Below, in pieces: positions 42,839 to 51,400 of a DNA stretch of 64,000 nucleotides (its first letter is position 1; each line of letters begins with the position of its first letter). The notes beneath the pieces are model-generated. The model was not told the origin of the DNA. It worked only from the letters and a program-made list of their open reading frames with translations, and searched no databases. The DNA comes from Anabaena sp. WA102 (GTDB taxonomy: Bacteria; Cyanobacteriota; Cyanobacteriia; Cyanobacteriales; Nostocaceae), in NCBI RefSeq assembly GCF_001277295.1, contig NZ_CP011456.1, forward strand, positions 5,212,001 to 5,276,000. The letters are read 5' to 3'. The position numbers and the translations under genes are program-made.

Positions 42839-44668
42839 TTAATGTTTTATCACTTGTAAATGATCTACAAGTTCACTTAAAGTCAAAACTCCTAAATCTC
42901 CAGCTTGTCTACTTCTGACACTCAAAGTTTTGCTTTCTACTTCTTTCTTACCAACAACGGCAACAACGGGAATTTTTTCCAATTGTGCTGTCCGAATTTG
43001 TTTCCCTAAACGTTCACCACTGCTATCTACTTCTACCCTAAATCCAACTTTTTTAAAATCTGCTGCTACTGATTTTGCATATTCTCGAAAGTCATCACTT
43101 ACAGGTAACAACCGCAATTGTACAGGTGCTAACCACAAGGGGAAGTCTCCTGCATAATTCTCAATTAAAATCCCAAAAAAGCGTTCCAAAGAACCAAAAA
43201 TAGCCCGATGAATCATAATTGGTCTTTGCCGACTACCATCAGCAGCAATATATTCCATATCAAACCTTTCTGGCAAATTAAAATCTACCTGAATAGTTGA
43301 ACATTGCCACAAACGACCAATAGCATCTTTAATTTTAATGTCTATCTTTGGCCCATAAAAAGCCCCACCACCTTGATCAACAACATAATTCCAGCCCTTA
43401 GTATTTAAAGCTTGTTCTAGTGCCGTTGTGGCTAATTCCCAAACATCATCAGTTCCAACTGATTTATCAGGACGGGTAGAAAGATTGATCTCATATTGTT
43501 TAAAACCAAAATCTGATAAAATTTGCTCAGTGAGATTTAAAACTCCTAGTATTTCATCAGCAATTTGGTCAGGTAAACAAAAGATATGAGCATCATCTTG
43601 AGTAAATCCTCTGACTCGCATTAAACCATGTAATGCTCCAGATCGTTCATAACGATAAACAGTTCCTAATTCTGCCCATCTTAATGGTAATTCTCGATAG
43701 GAATGAAGTTGATGTTTATAAGTTAGAACATGAAAAGGGCAATTCATGGGCTTAATTTGATAAGCCTGATTTTCCACATCCATCGAGTCAAACATACTTT
43801 CTTGATAAAAGTCAAAATGACCCGATGTTTTCCATAGGTTGAGATTGGCTATATGAGGTGTATACAGTAATTGATAACCAGATTCTAGATGAGCTTCGCG
43901 CCAATAATCTTCAATTATGTAGCGAATAATTGCGCCATTGGGATGCCAAAATACTAAACCACCACCGGCTTCTTCTTGAATACTAAATAAGTTAAGTTCT
44001 TGACCTAACTTGCGATGATCTCGACGGAGGGCTTCTTCTCTTAGTTGGAGGTAATTTTCTAATTCTGCTTTTGTTTGCCAAGCTGTCCCGTAAATCCTTT
44101 GTAGCTGAGGTTTAGTTTCATCACCTTGCCAATAAGCACCAGCAACATTTAATAATTTAAAGGCATGAGGATCAATTTCACCAGTAAAGTTAATGTGAGG
44201 ACCTGCACACAAATCCCACCAATAGTTATTCGCTGGTTGAATATCTGTGACAAACAATGAAGTTTCTGAATTACCAGTTTCAGGAGTACCAATGAAGTAG
44301 CGGGTGATAATTTCTGATTCGGGTATACGTTCTAAGATTTCTAGCTTGTAAGGCTCGTTTAATTCGGCAATTTCGGCGCGAATTTCGGCTCGTTCCACCT
44401 CTTCCCGGATAATAGGTAGGTTAACTTTGATTATCCGTTGCATTTCGATTTCAATTTTGCCTAAGTCATCAGGGGTGATGCTGACTGGACAATCAAAATC
44501 GTAGTAGAATCCAATTTCTGTGACGGGGCCAATTGCTACCTTAGTCCCTGGAAATAGTCTTTGTACCGCCATAGCCATGATATGGGCGCTGGTGTGCCGA
44601 ATTCGTGTAAGTTTGTCGTCTTCGTGCAGGTTCAAGCTGTCTTGAGACTGGGTTATTGAACTGACCAT
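42839..44668 (-). CDS. thrS: Threonyl-tRNA synthetase, form lacking the TGS domain
   Basis: The 609-residue protein charges tRNA-Thr. It starts directly at the N2 editing region (RHTSAHIMAMAVQRLF with H-x3-H and WWDLCAGPH) and lacks the N-terminal TGS domain. Catalytic motifs and zinc ligands are intact: MNCPFHV, GLMRVRGFTQDDAHIFC, and MIHRAIFGSLERF, followed by the anticodon-binding domain. A second ThrRS induced by zinc limitation is known in Anabaena; the Fur/Zur-type palindrome 13 bases upstream and the neighbours suggest this is that form. Start ATG 44668, not the TTG three codons earlier. Confidence 0.93.
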   Translation of the reverse strand: MVSSITQSQDSLNLHEDDKLTRIRHTSAHIMAMAVQRLFPGTKVAIGPVTEIGFYYDFDCPVSITPDDLGKIEIEMQRIIKVNLPIIREEVERAEIRAEIAELNEPYKLEILERIPESEIITRYFIGTPETGNSETSLFVTDIQPANNYWWDLCAGPHINFTGEIDPHAFKLLNVAGAYWQGDETKPQLQRIYGTAWQTKAELENYLQLREEALRRDHRKLGQELNLFSIQEEAGGGLVFWHPNGAIIRYIIEDYWREAHLESGYQLLYTPHIANLNLWKTSGHFDFYQESMFDSMDVENQAYQIKPMNCPFHVLTYKHQLHSYRELPLRWAELGTVYRYERSGALHGLMRVRGFTQDDAHIFCLPDQIADEILGVLNLTEQILSDFGFKQYEINLSTRPDKSVGTDDVWELATTALEQALNTKGWNYVVDQGGGAFYGPKIDIKIKDAIGRLWQCSTIQVDFNLPERFDMEYIAADGSRQRPIMIHRAIFGSLERFFGILIENYAGDFPLWLAPVQLRLLPVSDDFREYAKSVAADFKKVGFRVEVDSSGERLGKQIRTAQLEKIPVVAVVGKKEVESKTLSVRSRQAGDLGVLTLSELVDHLQVIKH

Positions 44669-44680
44669 ATCAAACAAAAA

Positions 44681-44695
44681 TGAGAATCGTTATCA
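44681..44695 (-). promoter_or_regulatory. Fur/Zur-type operator at thrS
   Basis: TGAGAATCGTTATCA is a near-perfect 7-1-7 palindrome of the Fur-family type, centred 20 bases from the thrS start. The gene content favours the zinc regulator Zur over Fur. Box sequence is read directly; the regulator is inference. Confidence 0.75.
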
Positions 44696-44765
44696 GTCTA
44701 GCGCAAAAAGGTGTGAATGTTACTAATTCTGGAGTTGATTTTGGGGAAAATATTTTGAAGTGCTG

Positions 44766-45986
44766 TTAGCTGGCTTTGACTTCAGTGATACTATGAGAAA
44801 AAGATACACTGGGCTTAACGATCGCTGGGACAATTTTTTCACAAGCCATTCTTGCACCGGATAAATTTCTGGCTGTCGGACCAACTTGTAAAGCTGCTAA
44901 ACCACCCATGATAAATAATTCACAACCAGGCCAACGCAGATAGCTGTCTAAAACTGGCAAACCTTTAACAATTTGGATGGGATAAGCGGTTAAGATATCC
45001 TGCAATAATGGTTCAGTGGTGACATCGAATTTAGTACCTGTGGCTAACCAAATATAATCACACTCGAATATATGACCATCGCTACATTCTACCTGCCAAT
45101 TATGACTTAACCATTCAGCTTTAACTATTTGACAGTTTTCATCAATTCTAATATTACCACGATGATGTTCTTTGCGTAATTGGGTGGCGATTGCTGGTGT
45201 CATAGAACCACCGTTTCTAGCTTGCTGGATCATCATCCACCGTTGTTCCCAATCTCCTTCAAAAAATCCTTTCAGATATTTTGGTCCCAACCAACCCGGT
45301 TCAGCATCAAATAGCTTTTCTGATAACTGTGTTCGCATCATTAAATTAACTTTTGCACCACGAGCGATCGCACCTACAGCCAAATGTCCACTTGTCAAAC
45401 CACCACCAACAATTAAGACTCTTTGAGACTTTAACTGTAATTTACGTAAATCTACAGTTTGAGAATGGCAAAGTTTATGTTCTGGATAGGGTGAAGGAAT
45501 CTGACTTACCCAATCAGGGATATGTATCTTACCACTACCAGTTGCCAACACAACTCGCCGGGCAGTTACCATTTGTCCATCTTCTAACCATAGCTGGAAT
45601 TGAGGACGAAAATGATCAAATGACGGTTTAACACTACTTACAGCCAAAGGGATAACCTGCTCCTGCAACTGATAGGATGTAATCACATCCTCACAAAAAT
45701 CTTCAAATAGGCGCGTTCCAGGTAAATCATAGGGGGGAAATAGTTCCTCAGACCGAGATTCAGAAAATTTCCTTAAAGCGAAGGGGTTGGGGTGGGGATG
45801 ATGAACAGCAGGAGAGCGCAAATGAGGAATTTCCAAAGCCGCAAATTGCTGTTTCCAGTTACTTATCCATGTACCACTGGGATCAAACACTACAATTTTA
45901 CCCTTCATTGTTTGCCGTTTTTGCAGCAAATGGGCAACTAAGGTAAGAGCATGAGGACCAGCACCAATAATTGCTAAGGAACGCAA
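44766..45986 (-). CDS. FAD/NAD(P)-binding oxidoreductase of the N-hydroxylase-like type
   Basis: The 406-residue protein has an N-terminal FAD-binding GAGPHALTLVAHLL, ATGSGKIHIP, and a second dinucleotide motif RVLIVGGGLTSGHLAV at about residue 190, the two-domain pattern of lysine/ornithine N-monooxygenase relatives. Substrate unknown. It ends 70 bases upstream of the Fur/Zur palindrome of thrS, but a thrS-directed box would not obviously regulate it. No transport or siderophore synthetase genes are beside it. Start ATG 45986 lies in a Cys/Asn-poor 5' context and the ribosome site is weak. Confidence 0.75.
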   Translation of the reverse strand: MRSLAIIGAGPHALTLVAHLLQKRQTMKGKIVVFDPSGTWISNWKQQFAALEIPHLRSPAVHHPHPNPFALRKFSESRSEELFPPYDLPGTRLFEDFCEDVITSYQLQEQVIPLAVSSVKPSFDHFRPQFQLWLEDGQMVTARRVVLATGSGKIHIPDWVSQIPSPYPEHKLCHSQTVDLRKLQLKSQRVLIVGGGLTSGHLAVGAIARGAKVNLMMRTQLSEKLFDAEPGWLGPKYLKGFFEGDWEQRWMMIQQARNGGSMTPAIATQLRKEHHRGNIRIDENCQIVKAEWLSHNWQVECSDGHIFECDYIWLATGTKFDVTTEPLLQDILTAYPIQIVKGLPVLDSYLRWPGCELFIMGGLAALQVGPTARNLSGARMACEKIVPAIVKPSVSFSHSITEVKAS

Positions 45987-46099
45987 ATTTAATAACCTGC
46001 AATTCTGATGTAACCTGGAATGGTGCGTTACGCTGTCGCTAACACACCCTACTTTTGCACCTTATTTAATTCACATTCCTAAGTCAATTTTTGCAGGAA

Positions 46100-46290
46100 C
46101 TGTAGTCATAATAATTGACACTCTCAGGGCTGAAGCCACTGAGATTCTTAAAATTTTGCAATCCTAATATCCTGTTTGCACAGGTTCCCAAACTCAACAC
46201 GTTTGCACAAAAGTGCGTGCTGATACTGCTAGTTGCTTTACTTGGAGAGACCCCAATACCGCACTGGCTCATCTTTTGGGCGTTTAGCTG
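46100..46290 (-). ncRNA. Putative omega RNA at the tnpB 3' side
   Basis: Family knowledge: TnpB guide RNAs overlap the 3' end of tnpB and end at the element's right end, the guide being the host sequence beyond it. Here the strand after the stop runs through CTTTTGTGCAAACGTGTTG to the terminal hairpin AATCTCAGTGGCTTCAGCCC then TGAGAG. The guide would begin near 46118. Structure not computed. Confidence 0.45.
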
Positions 46291-49200
46291 TTAAACAGCA
46301 AGTTTCGCGGAGTCCCCACGTACTATATTTCGACTTCGCTCAATACAAGTTTTGAAAGCTCTATCTCTAATTGTTTTGGCAGCACCAATATCGGCGTGTT
46401 CGTGATACCCACATTCAGTACAAATGAATTTCTCACCATCACGGTTTGATTTATCAGTATGCCCACAATTTCTGCATTCTTGACTGGAGTATTTAGGATT
46501 GATTTTAATGACAACTTTTCCTTGCTTCACAGCGAGATACTCAATTTTTAAAATCAAATCACTCCAACTTGCGTCAGAGATAGAACGGTTTAACCCCTTC
46601 TTTCTTGATTGCCCATTCTTTAAAAATCTCCCAGTTTTTTCATCAGTTTTCACCTGGCAACGTGTTAACATTCCAGAGATGTTTAAATCTTCTAAGGCAA
46701 TAGCATCAACCTTTCTAGAAACTATTGTTTTAGCAACATTCCATTGATAAGCAGTCCTTTTATCTGTAATCTTTTTGTGAAACCGTCCTACTTTATTAGC
46801 TTCTTTTTTACGATTTTTACTCCCCTTGACTTTACGATTAATCCGTCGCTGTCTGATTTTTAAAGTGCGTCTAGCTTTTTTATTAGTTGAGAATCTAGGA
46901 TTATCAATTTGATGTCTGTCAGAGAGATGGACAAGTTTAGTTATTCCTAAGTCACAACCAAGAATAGAATTAACTTCGTTTAGCGGTTTTTTTACATAGT
47001 CTGGTATGGTTTTATCTTCAATCCTAATTGAAACATACCAACCATCTTGGGTAGAGTCGAGGGCGGGTATTATCCCGCGCCCCTCTCTGTTAAATCTGGG
47101 CGTGCAGCTTTCACTGCACCCAGCTTCCGATGTTCTTAGCTTTCGCTTTTGCTCATGTGAATATAATCGTGGCAGCTTTCATGAATTGCTAGAAGGTTTT
47201 TTGGTTTCCAATTGTTATGATTGGCATCAACATGATGTAGATGTACCTTCTCATCACTGAGCATTTTAAGACCACAATGACCACATTTATGGCTTTGCCG
47301 TTTGAGGGCTTTAGAGGTATTGTTGTTATAGAGCTTGCTATTACGTTCGCTCCAATAACTTAAATCTCCGTCGTAAGGTGATTTCTCTCCTTTGACCATG
47401 ATATGTTTGTGTTCGGAGTAAGGAACTGCTGGGAACGCCTTATCTAGTAATTTCTTGCTAGAGTAGCGGTTTAGCTTAGTTTCCTTGTTGAATACCCTAA
47501 ATGCTCTGTTTTGGATATGGAATAACGAGTTTCTTGACCCGTCCATCTTGCAGAAGCGGTGGTAATTCCTCCAACCTCTAACTACAGGGGCTAATTTCTC
47601 AGCCTTTGTGGTAGAACCATAATTCGAGTTGTTGACGATATGTTTTACTTTCTTGCGAAAAGATTTAAAGTTGTCCGCTGATGGAACGCATCTAAACTTC
47701 CCGTTTTTCTGAACTTTAAAGTGCCAGCCTAGGAAATCGAACCCATCTGTCGCGGCGGTTAGCTTCGTCTTTTTCTCACTGACTTTCATTCCCCGCACTG
47801 CTAAAAACTGACTGATTTTTTCAAGTATTTCTGTGGCATCGTCTTGGGGTCGGAGTATTATCACCATGTCGTCCGCATAACGGATTGAAGGTTCGATAAT
47901 ATGTTCCTTTGGGGTCTTGTCTGTGATTCGATTTTTAGAAACCGTGTGGTGTCTATGAATACTTTCAATTCCATTTAAGGCGATGTTAGCTAATAGTGGA
48001 CTTACCACGCCACCTTGAGGTGTTCCTTGTTCGGGGAACTCTGGATTAACTCCGGCTTTGAGACAAAGGAAGATTCCTTGTCTTATGCTGTAAGGAGCGA
48101 TGAGTCTGTCCATGATGGCGGTGTGGTTTATCCTGTCAAAGCATTTTTCAATATCGAGTTCTATAACTCGTTTATCTATTCCATTTCGTGTAGAACATAG
48201 GTTGTTGTACAGGTATTTCTGGGCATCATGTGCCGAGCGTCCTGTCCTAAACCCGTAGCTCCTGGCGTGGAAGGTTGCTTCGTGTGCTGGTTCTAATGCG
48301 TATTTGACAAGGCATTGATACGCCCTATCTGCAATAGTAGGGATTTTCAGCATCCTGGTAGTACCGTCCTTTTTGGGGATGGGTATTTCTCTTAGCCCCT
48401 GGTGTTTCCAGTTGTTGGCGGATGCTTTTAGCAGTTCATTAAGCTCAAAGCGTTCCTTAAAGGTAAGGGACTTTTTGCCGTCAATTCCTGCGGTCTTTTT
48501 CCCAGCGTTTAGCTGTGATACTTGACGGATAGCCAGTAATCTCGCTGCGGAGGATTTCAGAATCAGCTTTTGTAGGGACTTAGCTTTACGCTTGTCTCCA
48601 ACTTGAACCGCTTTGTACACTCGTTTTTGTAGGCGGAATAGGTTACGGCGGAATTTCTTCCAAGGTAACTTCTTCCAAGATTCACTAGAGTTGTCTCTGT
48701 GTCCAATCATGCTCTGCTCCAATCTGTGTATTCTGAACACCTCAGACCAATTACGGTCTGTCCTACCCGGATTGAAGGGATTCCGCTGCTCGTCCAGCCT
48801 ACTTATGGGGTTCGACCGCCCCTAGACCTTCAATCCGTTTTTATTCGTTCCCTCGGATGATTGTTAGTTCCGTTAGGTGTAGCCACTTCAACCGCTGGAT
48901 TCCCTGGACTCTTACCGCTATCAAGCGCAGGATGCGGCGGGAATTAACTCCAGTGTGGTCAGGGTTTTTGATGTTGCGCCCTGCCTCTAAGTAGGTCGCT
49001 TTTTAAGGCTCTGTTTCACCGTGGGAACTCCCCTTTAGCACCAGTGTCACCCCACAACGGATGTCTGATTATGCCCTGTTCCCAGCTTCGACCTCCCGAA
49101 ACCGAGTCGGGTTATCGTGGGCAGATGGGGAGTCATACCTGAGTCTGGTAGATGGGACTTGCACCCATATCAGACCGAGAGTTCAACCTTTTTCCATGAT

Positions 49201-49849
49201 TGGATGGGGTTGGTTAGCTTATGTACGGGCTGGATACCGTGATTCAGCTAACAACGAATCGCACACGCTTTCTTAATGTGGCAGCTTTGATAGTAAAACC
49301 TGTTGGTATTAGGCGAGAATTAAAAAACCGCATCCATCCCAATTTAGGGAGATAAATTTTATTACCTTGAACTTTTACGCCCATCTGGTAAGTAAAAGAG
49401 GTAAAATTACTACGGTTTTTAAACTTGGGAAAACCTCTCCCTTCAAAGAAGTTTTTATAGGCAGTGTCAAGGCGTTTGACGTTTTGCTGTAGGACTGTAG
49501 AATCAATCTCAGCAAACCAAGGTCTAGCTTTTTTTAGATATGGTAATGCCGTTATTTGAATATCACCAGCACTGCGTCGAGGGTTTTTGAGTTTGCCATC
49601 CTTGTCAGTTTTAGCATCTTTCCACGGCTCTCCACTTGCTCCATTTTTACTAACAAAGCAAGTTAATGGACAAGCTTCTGCTTTAGTCCTAATATCGCAA
49701 TAGTCACCTTGAATAAACTGCTGGTTGTATTGAGCTATTCTGTCAGCCAAACTCCAATTGTAAGTAGACCGGAGCATATCTAGCCAGTTATCCATTTTAT
49801 TGGACTGGCTAATATTGGGGCGGATTTTATATACATAATTTGTTAGCAA
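46291..49849 (-). CDS. tnpB: TnpB RNA-guided nuclease, interrupted by a group II intron
   Basis: The exons are 49849-49267 and 47051-46291; splicing gives 1344 bases, an in-frame 447-residue protein. The N-terminus starts MLTNYVYKIRPNISQSNKMD. RuvC residues are present: Asp in LGCDLGITKLV, Glu in IALEDLNISGM, and the last Asp in HEHADIGAAKTIRD, with the zinc finger CRNCGH-CTECGY. TnpB cuts DNA guided by its omega RNA and helps keep the element. All catalytic residues are kept, so the protein would be functional if the intron splices. Confidence 0.85.
47052..49266 (-). mobile_element. Group II intron within tnpB
   Basis: The 5' end on the minus strand reads GTGTGCGATTCG after ...AAGAAAGC, fitting the GUGYG rule. 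Domain V is at 47128-47093 (GGAAGCTGGGTGCAGTGAAA, then GCTGCACGCCCAGATT) and domain VI at about 47090-47052 with its bulged A. Boundaries are uncertain by about 2 bases, since 3' AY would fit an end at 47051. The IEP is in domain IV, and domains I-III lie at about 48741-49266. Confidence 0.9.
47136..48740 (-). CDS. Group II intron-encoded reverse transcriptase/maturase with HNH nuclease
   Basis: The 534-residue protein has the RT domain with GTPQGGVVSPLLANI and catalytic RYADDMVIIL, the maturase domain X (LAPVVRGWRNYHRFC), and a C-terminal HNH nuclease (CGHCGLKM followed by HLHHVDANHNNWKPKNLLAI). This is the full set for splicing and retrohoming. It ends 8 bases before domain V. No disruption is visible, so the intron is probably mobile. 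Confidence 0.95.
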   Translation of the reverse strand: MFRIHRLEQSMIGHRDNSSESWKKLPWKKFRRNLFRLQKRVYKAVQVGDKRKAKSLQKLILKSSAARLLAIRQVSQLNAGKKTAGIDGKKSLTFKERFELNELLKASANNWKHQGLREIPIPKKDGTTRMLKIPTIADRAYQCLVKYALEPAHEATFHARSYGFRTGRSAHDAQKYLYNNLCSTRNGIDKRVIELDIEKCFDRINHTAIMDRLIAPYSIRQGIFLCLKAGVNPEFPEQGTPQGGVVSPLLANIALNGIESIHRHHTVSKNRITDKTPKEHIIEPSIRYADDMVIILRPQDDATEILEKISQFLAVRGMKVSEKKTKLTAATDGFDFLGWHFKVQKNGKFRCVPSADNFKSFRKKVKHIVNNSNYGSTTKAEKLAPVVRGWRNYHRFCKMDGSRNSLFHIQNRAFRVFNKETKLNRYSSKKLLDKAFPAVPYSEHKHIMVKGEKSPYDGDLSYWSERNSKLYNNNTSKALKRQSHKCGHCGLKMLSDEKVHLHHVDANHNNWKPKNLLAIHESCHDYIHMSKSES

Positions 49850-49904
49850 TTTACAATCACCACCTTGATATGCTAGACTTAACTTAGTATATACATATAT
49901 TCTA

Positions 49905-50114
49905 ATGAAGTCAACAGGTAAAGGAATTAAAAGAACAAAAAATCAGCCAGTCTTTTATGAAGAACTGAAGAAGCACCGAAATATAATGGTGACTACTACT
50001 GCTTGGGAAAATTTAATCAAGGCTTCTAATTCACTGGAGATCAGCGTCAGTGAGTTAATTGAAAGAGTGGGTAGAAATATGTATGGCAATATCAAGAAAG
50101 ATGACTGTGACTAA
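49905..50114 (+). CDS. Small protein divergent from tnpB
   Basis: This 69-residue protein starts MKSTGKGIKRTKNQPVFYEE and contains TAWENLIKASNSLEISVSEL, a ribbon-helix-helix- or HTH-like pattern (an alpha helix, turn, second helix). It lies 55 bases from the tnpB start, on the opposite strand, inside the element. It has been read in this position in other cyanobacterial tnpB elements as far as I recall, suggesting an accessory or regulatory protein of the element; that is not demonstrated here. Confidence 0.55.
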   Translation: MKSTGKGIKRTKNQPVFYEELKKHRNIMVTTTAWENLIKASNSLEISVSELIERVGRNMYGNIKKDDCD

Positions 50115-50172
50115 AGTCACACGAGCCGCTTATATCTCAGGGCTAAAGCCGCTGAGTTTTACGCTTACCGGC
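50105..50172 (+). repeat. Palindromic end P4 of the tnpB element
   Basis: The stem GTGACTAAAGTCAC, then CACGAGCCGCTTATATCTC and the hairpin CTCAGGGCTAAAGCCGCTGAG, TTTTACGCTTACCG and a final CCTATAATAGG stem. This is the most complete version of the palindromic elements. Confidence 0.75.
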
Positions 50173-50207
50173 TGTTCCTATAATAGGGAGATAAGGACTG
50201 GCAACTA

Positions 50208-51218
50208 TTACATCAACATCAGTGCCACTTCTTTAGCAAAATAAGTCAAGATTAAATCAGCACCAGCCCGCTTCATGCTGGTTAAAGTTTCTAAAATCAC
50301 CTTTTTCTCGTCAATCCAACCATGTTGAGCCGCAGCTTTAATCATTGCGTATTCGCCACTAACGTTATATGCGGCGACTGGTAAATTTGTCGCTGATTTC
50401 ACTTGACATATTATGTCTAGATATGCTAAAGCTGGTTTCACCATAATGATATCTGCACCTTCAGCAATATCCAGTTCAATTTCTTTTAAAGCTTCTTTAG
50501 CGTTAGCTGCGTCCATTTGATAGGTTTTTTTGTCGCCAAATTTGGGGGCTGAATCTAAAGCGTCCCGGAATGGTCCATAGTAGGCTGAGGCGTATTTTGC
50601 TGAGTATGCCAAAATCCCGACATTGATATAACCTTCAGCGTCTAAAGCTTGACGGATTGCGCCGATTCTACCATCCATCATATCCGAAGGAGCAACAAAA
50701 TCCGCGCCGGCTTCTGCTTGGGAAAGTGCCATTTTTACTAACACTTCTATGGTTTGATCATTGAGAATTTTGCCATTTTCATCAACTAAACCATCATGGC
50801 CATGAGTTGTGAAGGGGTCTAGAGCAACATCAGTAATAATGATGATTTCTGGAACTGCGTTTTTAATGGCTTTGACGGTTTCCTGCACCAATCCCTCTGG
50901 GTTGTAGCTTTCTGTAGCTGTGTCGTCTTTTTGTTCTTCGGGAATAACTGGGAATAGTGCGATCGCATTAATACCCAATTGTGACACTGCGGCTATTTCT
51001 TCCAGGAGTAAATCTAAAGAATAACGATAACATCCTGGCATGGAAACAATTTCTATTTTTGTGCTTTCACCTTCCATGACAAACATCGGATAGATCAGAT
51101 CATCTACAGTTAAAATCGTTTCCCGCACCATTTTTCGGAGGGTTGCAGTGCGACGGAGACGACGGGGACGTTGAGTCAGATGTAAGGCTTGATTGGTAGA
51201 CGAGTTCTCAGACGACAT
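50208..51218 (-). CDS. hemB: Delta-aminolevulinic acid dehydratase (porphobilinogen synthase), zinc-independent type
   Basis: HemB condenses two ALA to porphobilinogen for tetrapyrroles. The 336-residue protein has the two active-site Lys (SAKYASAYYGPFRDA and VKPALAYLD). Where zinc enzymes carry three Cys (DxCxC...HGHCG), it reads DVALDPFTTHGHDG, the Asp/Ala form that does not use catalytic zinc. A Fur/Zur-type palindrome lies 17 bases upstream of the ATG. The C-terminus ends YFAKEVALMLM at the edge of the tnpB element flank. Zur-box plus zinc-free enzyme fits a zinc-sparing function. Confidence 0.95.
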   Translation of the reverse strand: MSSENSSTNQALHLTQRPRRLRRTATLRKMVRETILTVDDLIYPMFVMEGESTKIEIVSMPGCYRYSLDLLLEEIAAVSQLGINAIALFPVIPEEQKDDTATESYNPEGLVQETVKAIKNAVPEIIIITDVALDPFTTHGHDGLVDENGKILNDQTIEVLVKMALSQAEAGADFVAPSDMMDGRIGAIRQALDAEGYINVGILAYSAKYASAYYGPFRDALDSAPKFGDKKTYQMDAANAKEALKEIELDIAEGADIIMVKPALAYLDIICQVKSATNLPVAAYNVSGEYAMIKAAAQHGWIDEKKVILETLTSMKRAGADLILTYFAKEVALMLM

Positions 51219-51234
51219 AATAGCTCTGTAAAAA

Positions 51235-51249
51235 TGATAATCATTATTA
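51235..51249 (-). promoter_or_regulatory. Fur/Zur-type operator at hemB
   Basis: TGATAATCATTATTA is a 7-1-7 palindrome with one mismatch, preceding hemB by 16 bases. Fur or Zur could bind; the gene at thrS and the zinc-free HemB favour Zur. Confidence 0.65.
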
Positions 51250-51400
51250 TAGTCGTATTACATAAGTCCTAACAACAATACCTTCTCCATTTTTTGTAGG
51301 TTGGATTAAGCGACAGCGCAACCCAAGGTATTTGTTGGGTGAGCCTCCCGTCAGGGATACGTCCCTCAACCTCAATTCAACCTACAAATCAAGACTTTTT

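Larger units (their letters stand above)
46100..50172 (-). mobile_element. IS200/605-type tnpB element carrying a group II intron
   Basis: The element carries tnpB without a Y1 transposase. Both outer ends show the same hairpin, CTCAGGGCTNAAGCC(A/G)CTGAG, at about 46119-46139 and 50137-50157. The tnpB gene is split by an intron of 2215 bp. Boundaries are approximate, because no flanking duplication is expected for this family. Confidence 0.75.

Noticed and set aside
46323..46514. ORF inside tnpB exon 2 in another frame
   Set aside because: It is a shadow of the tnpB frame, which carries the RuvC and zinc-finger motifs.
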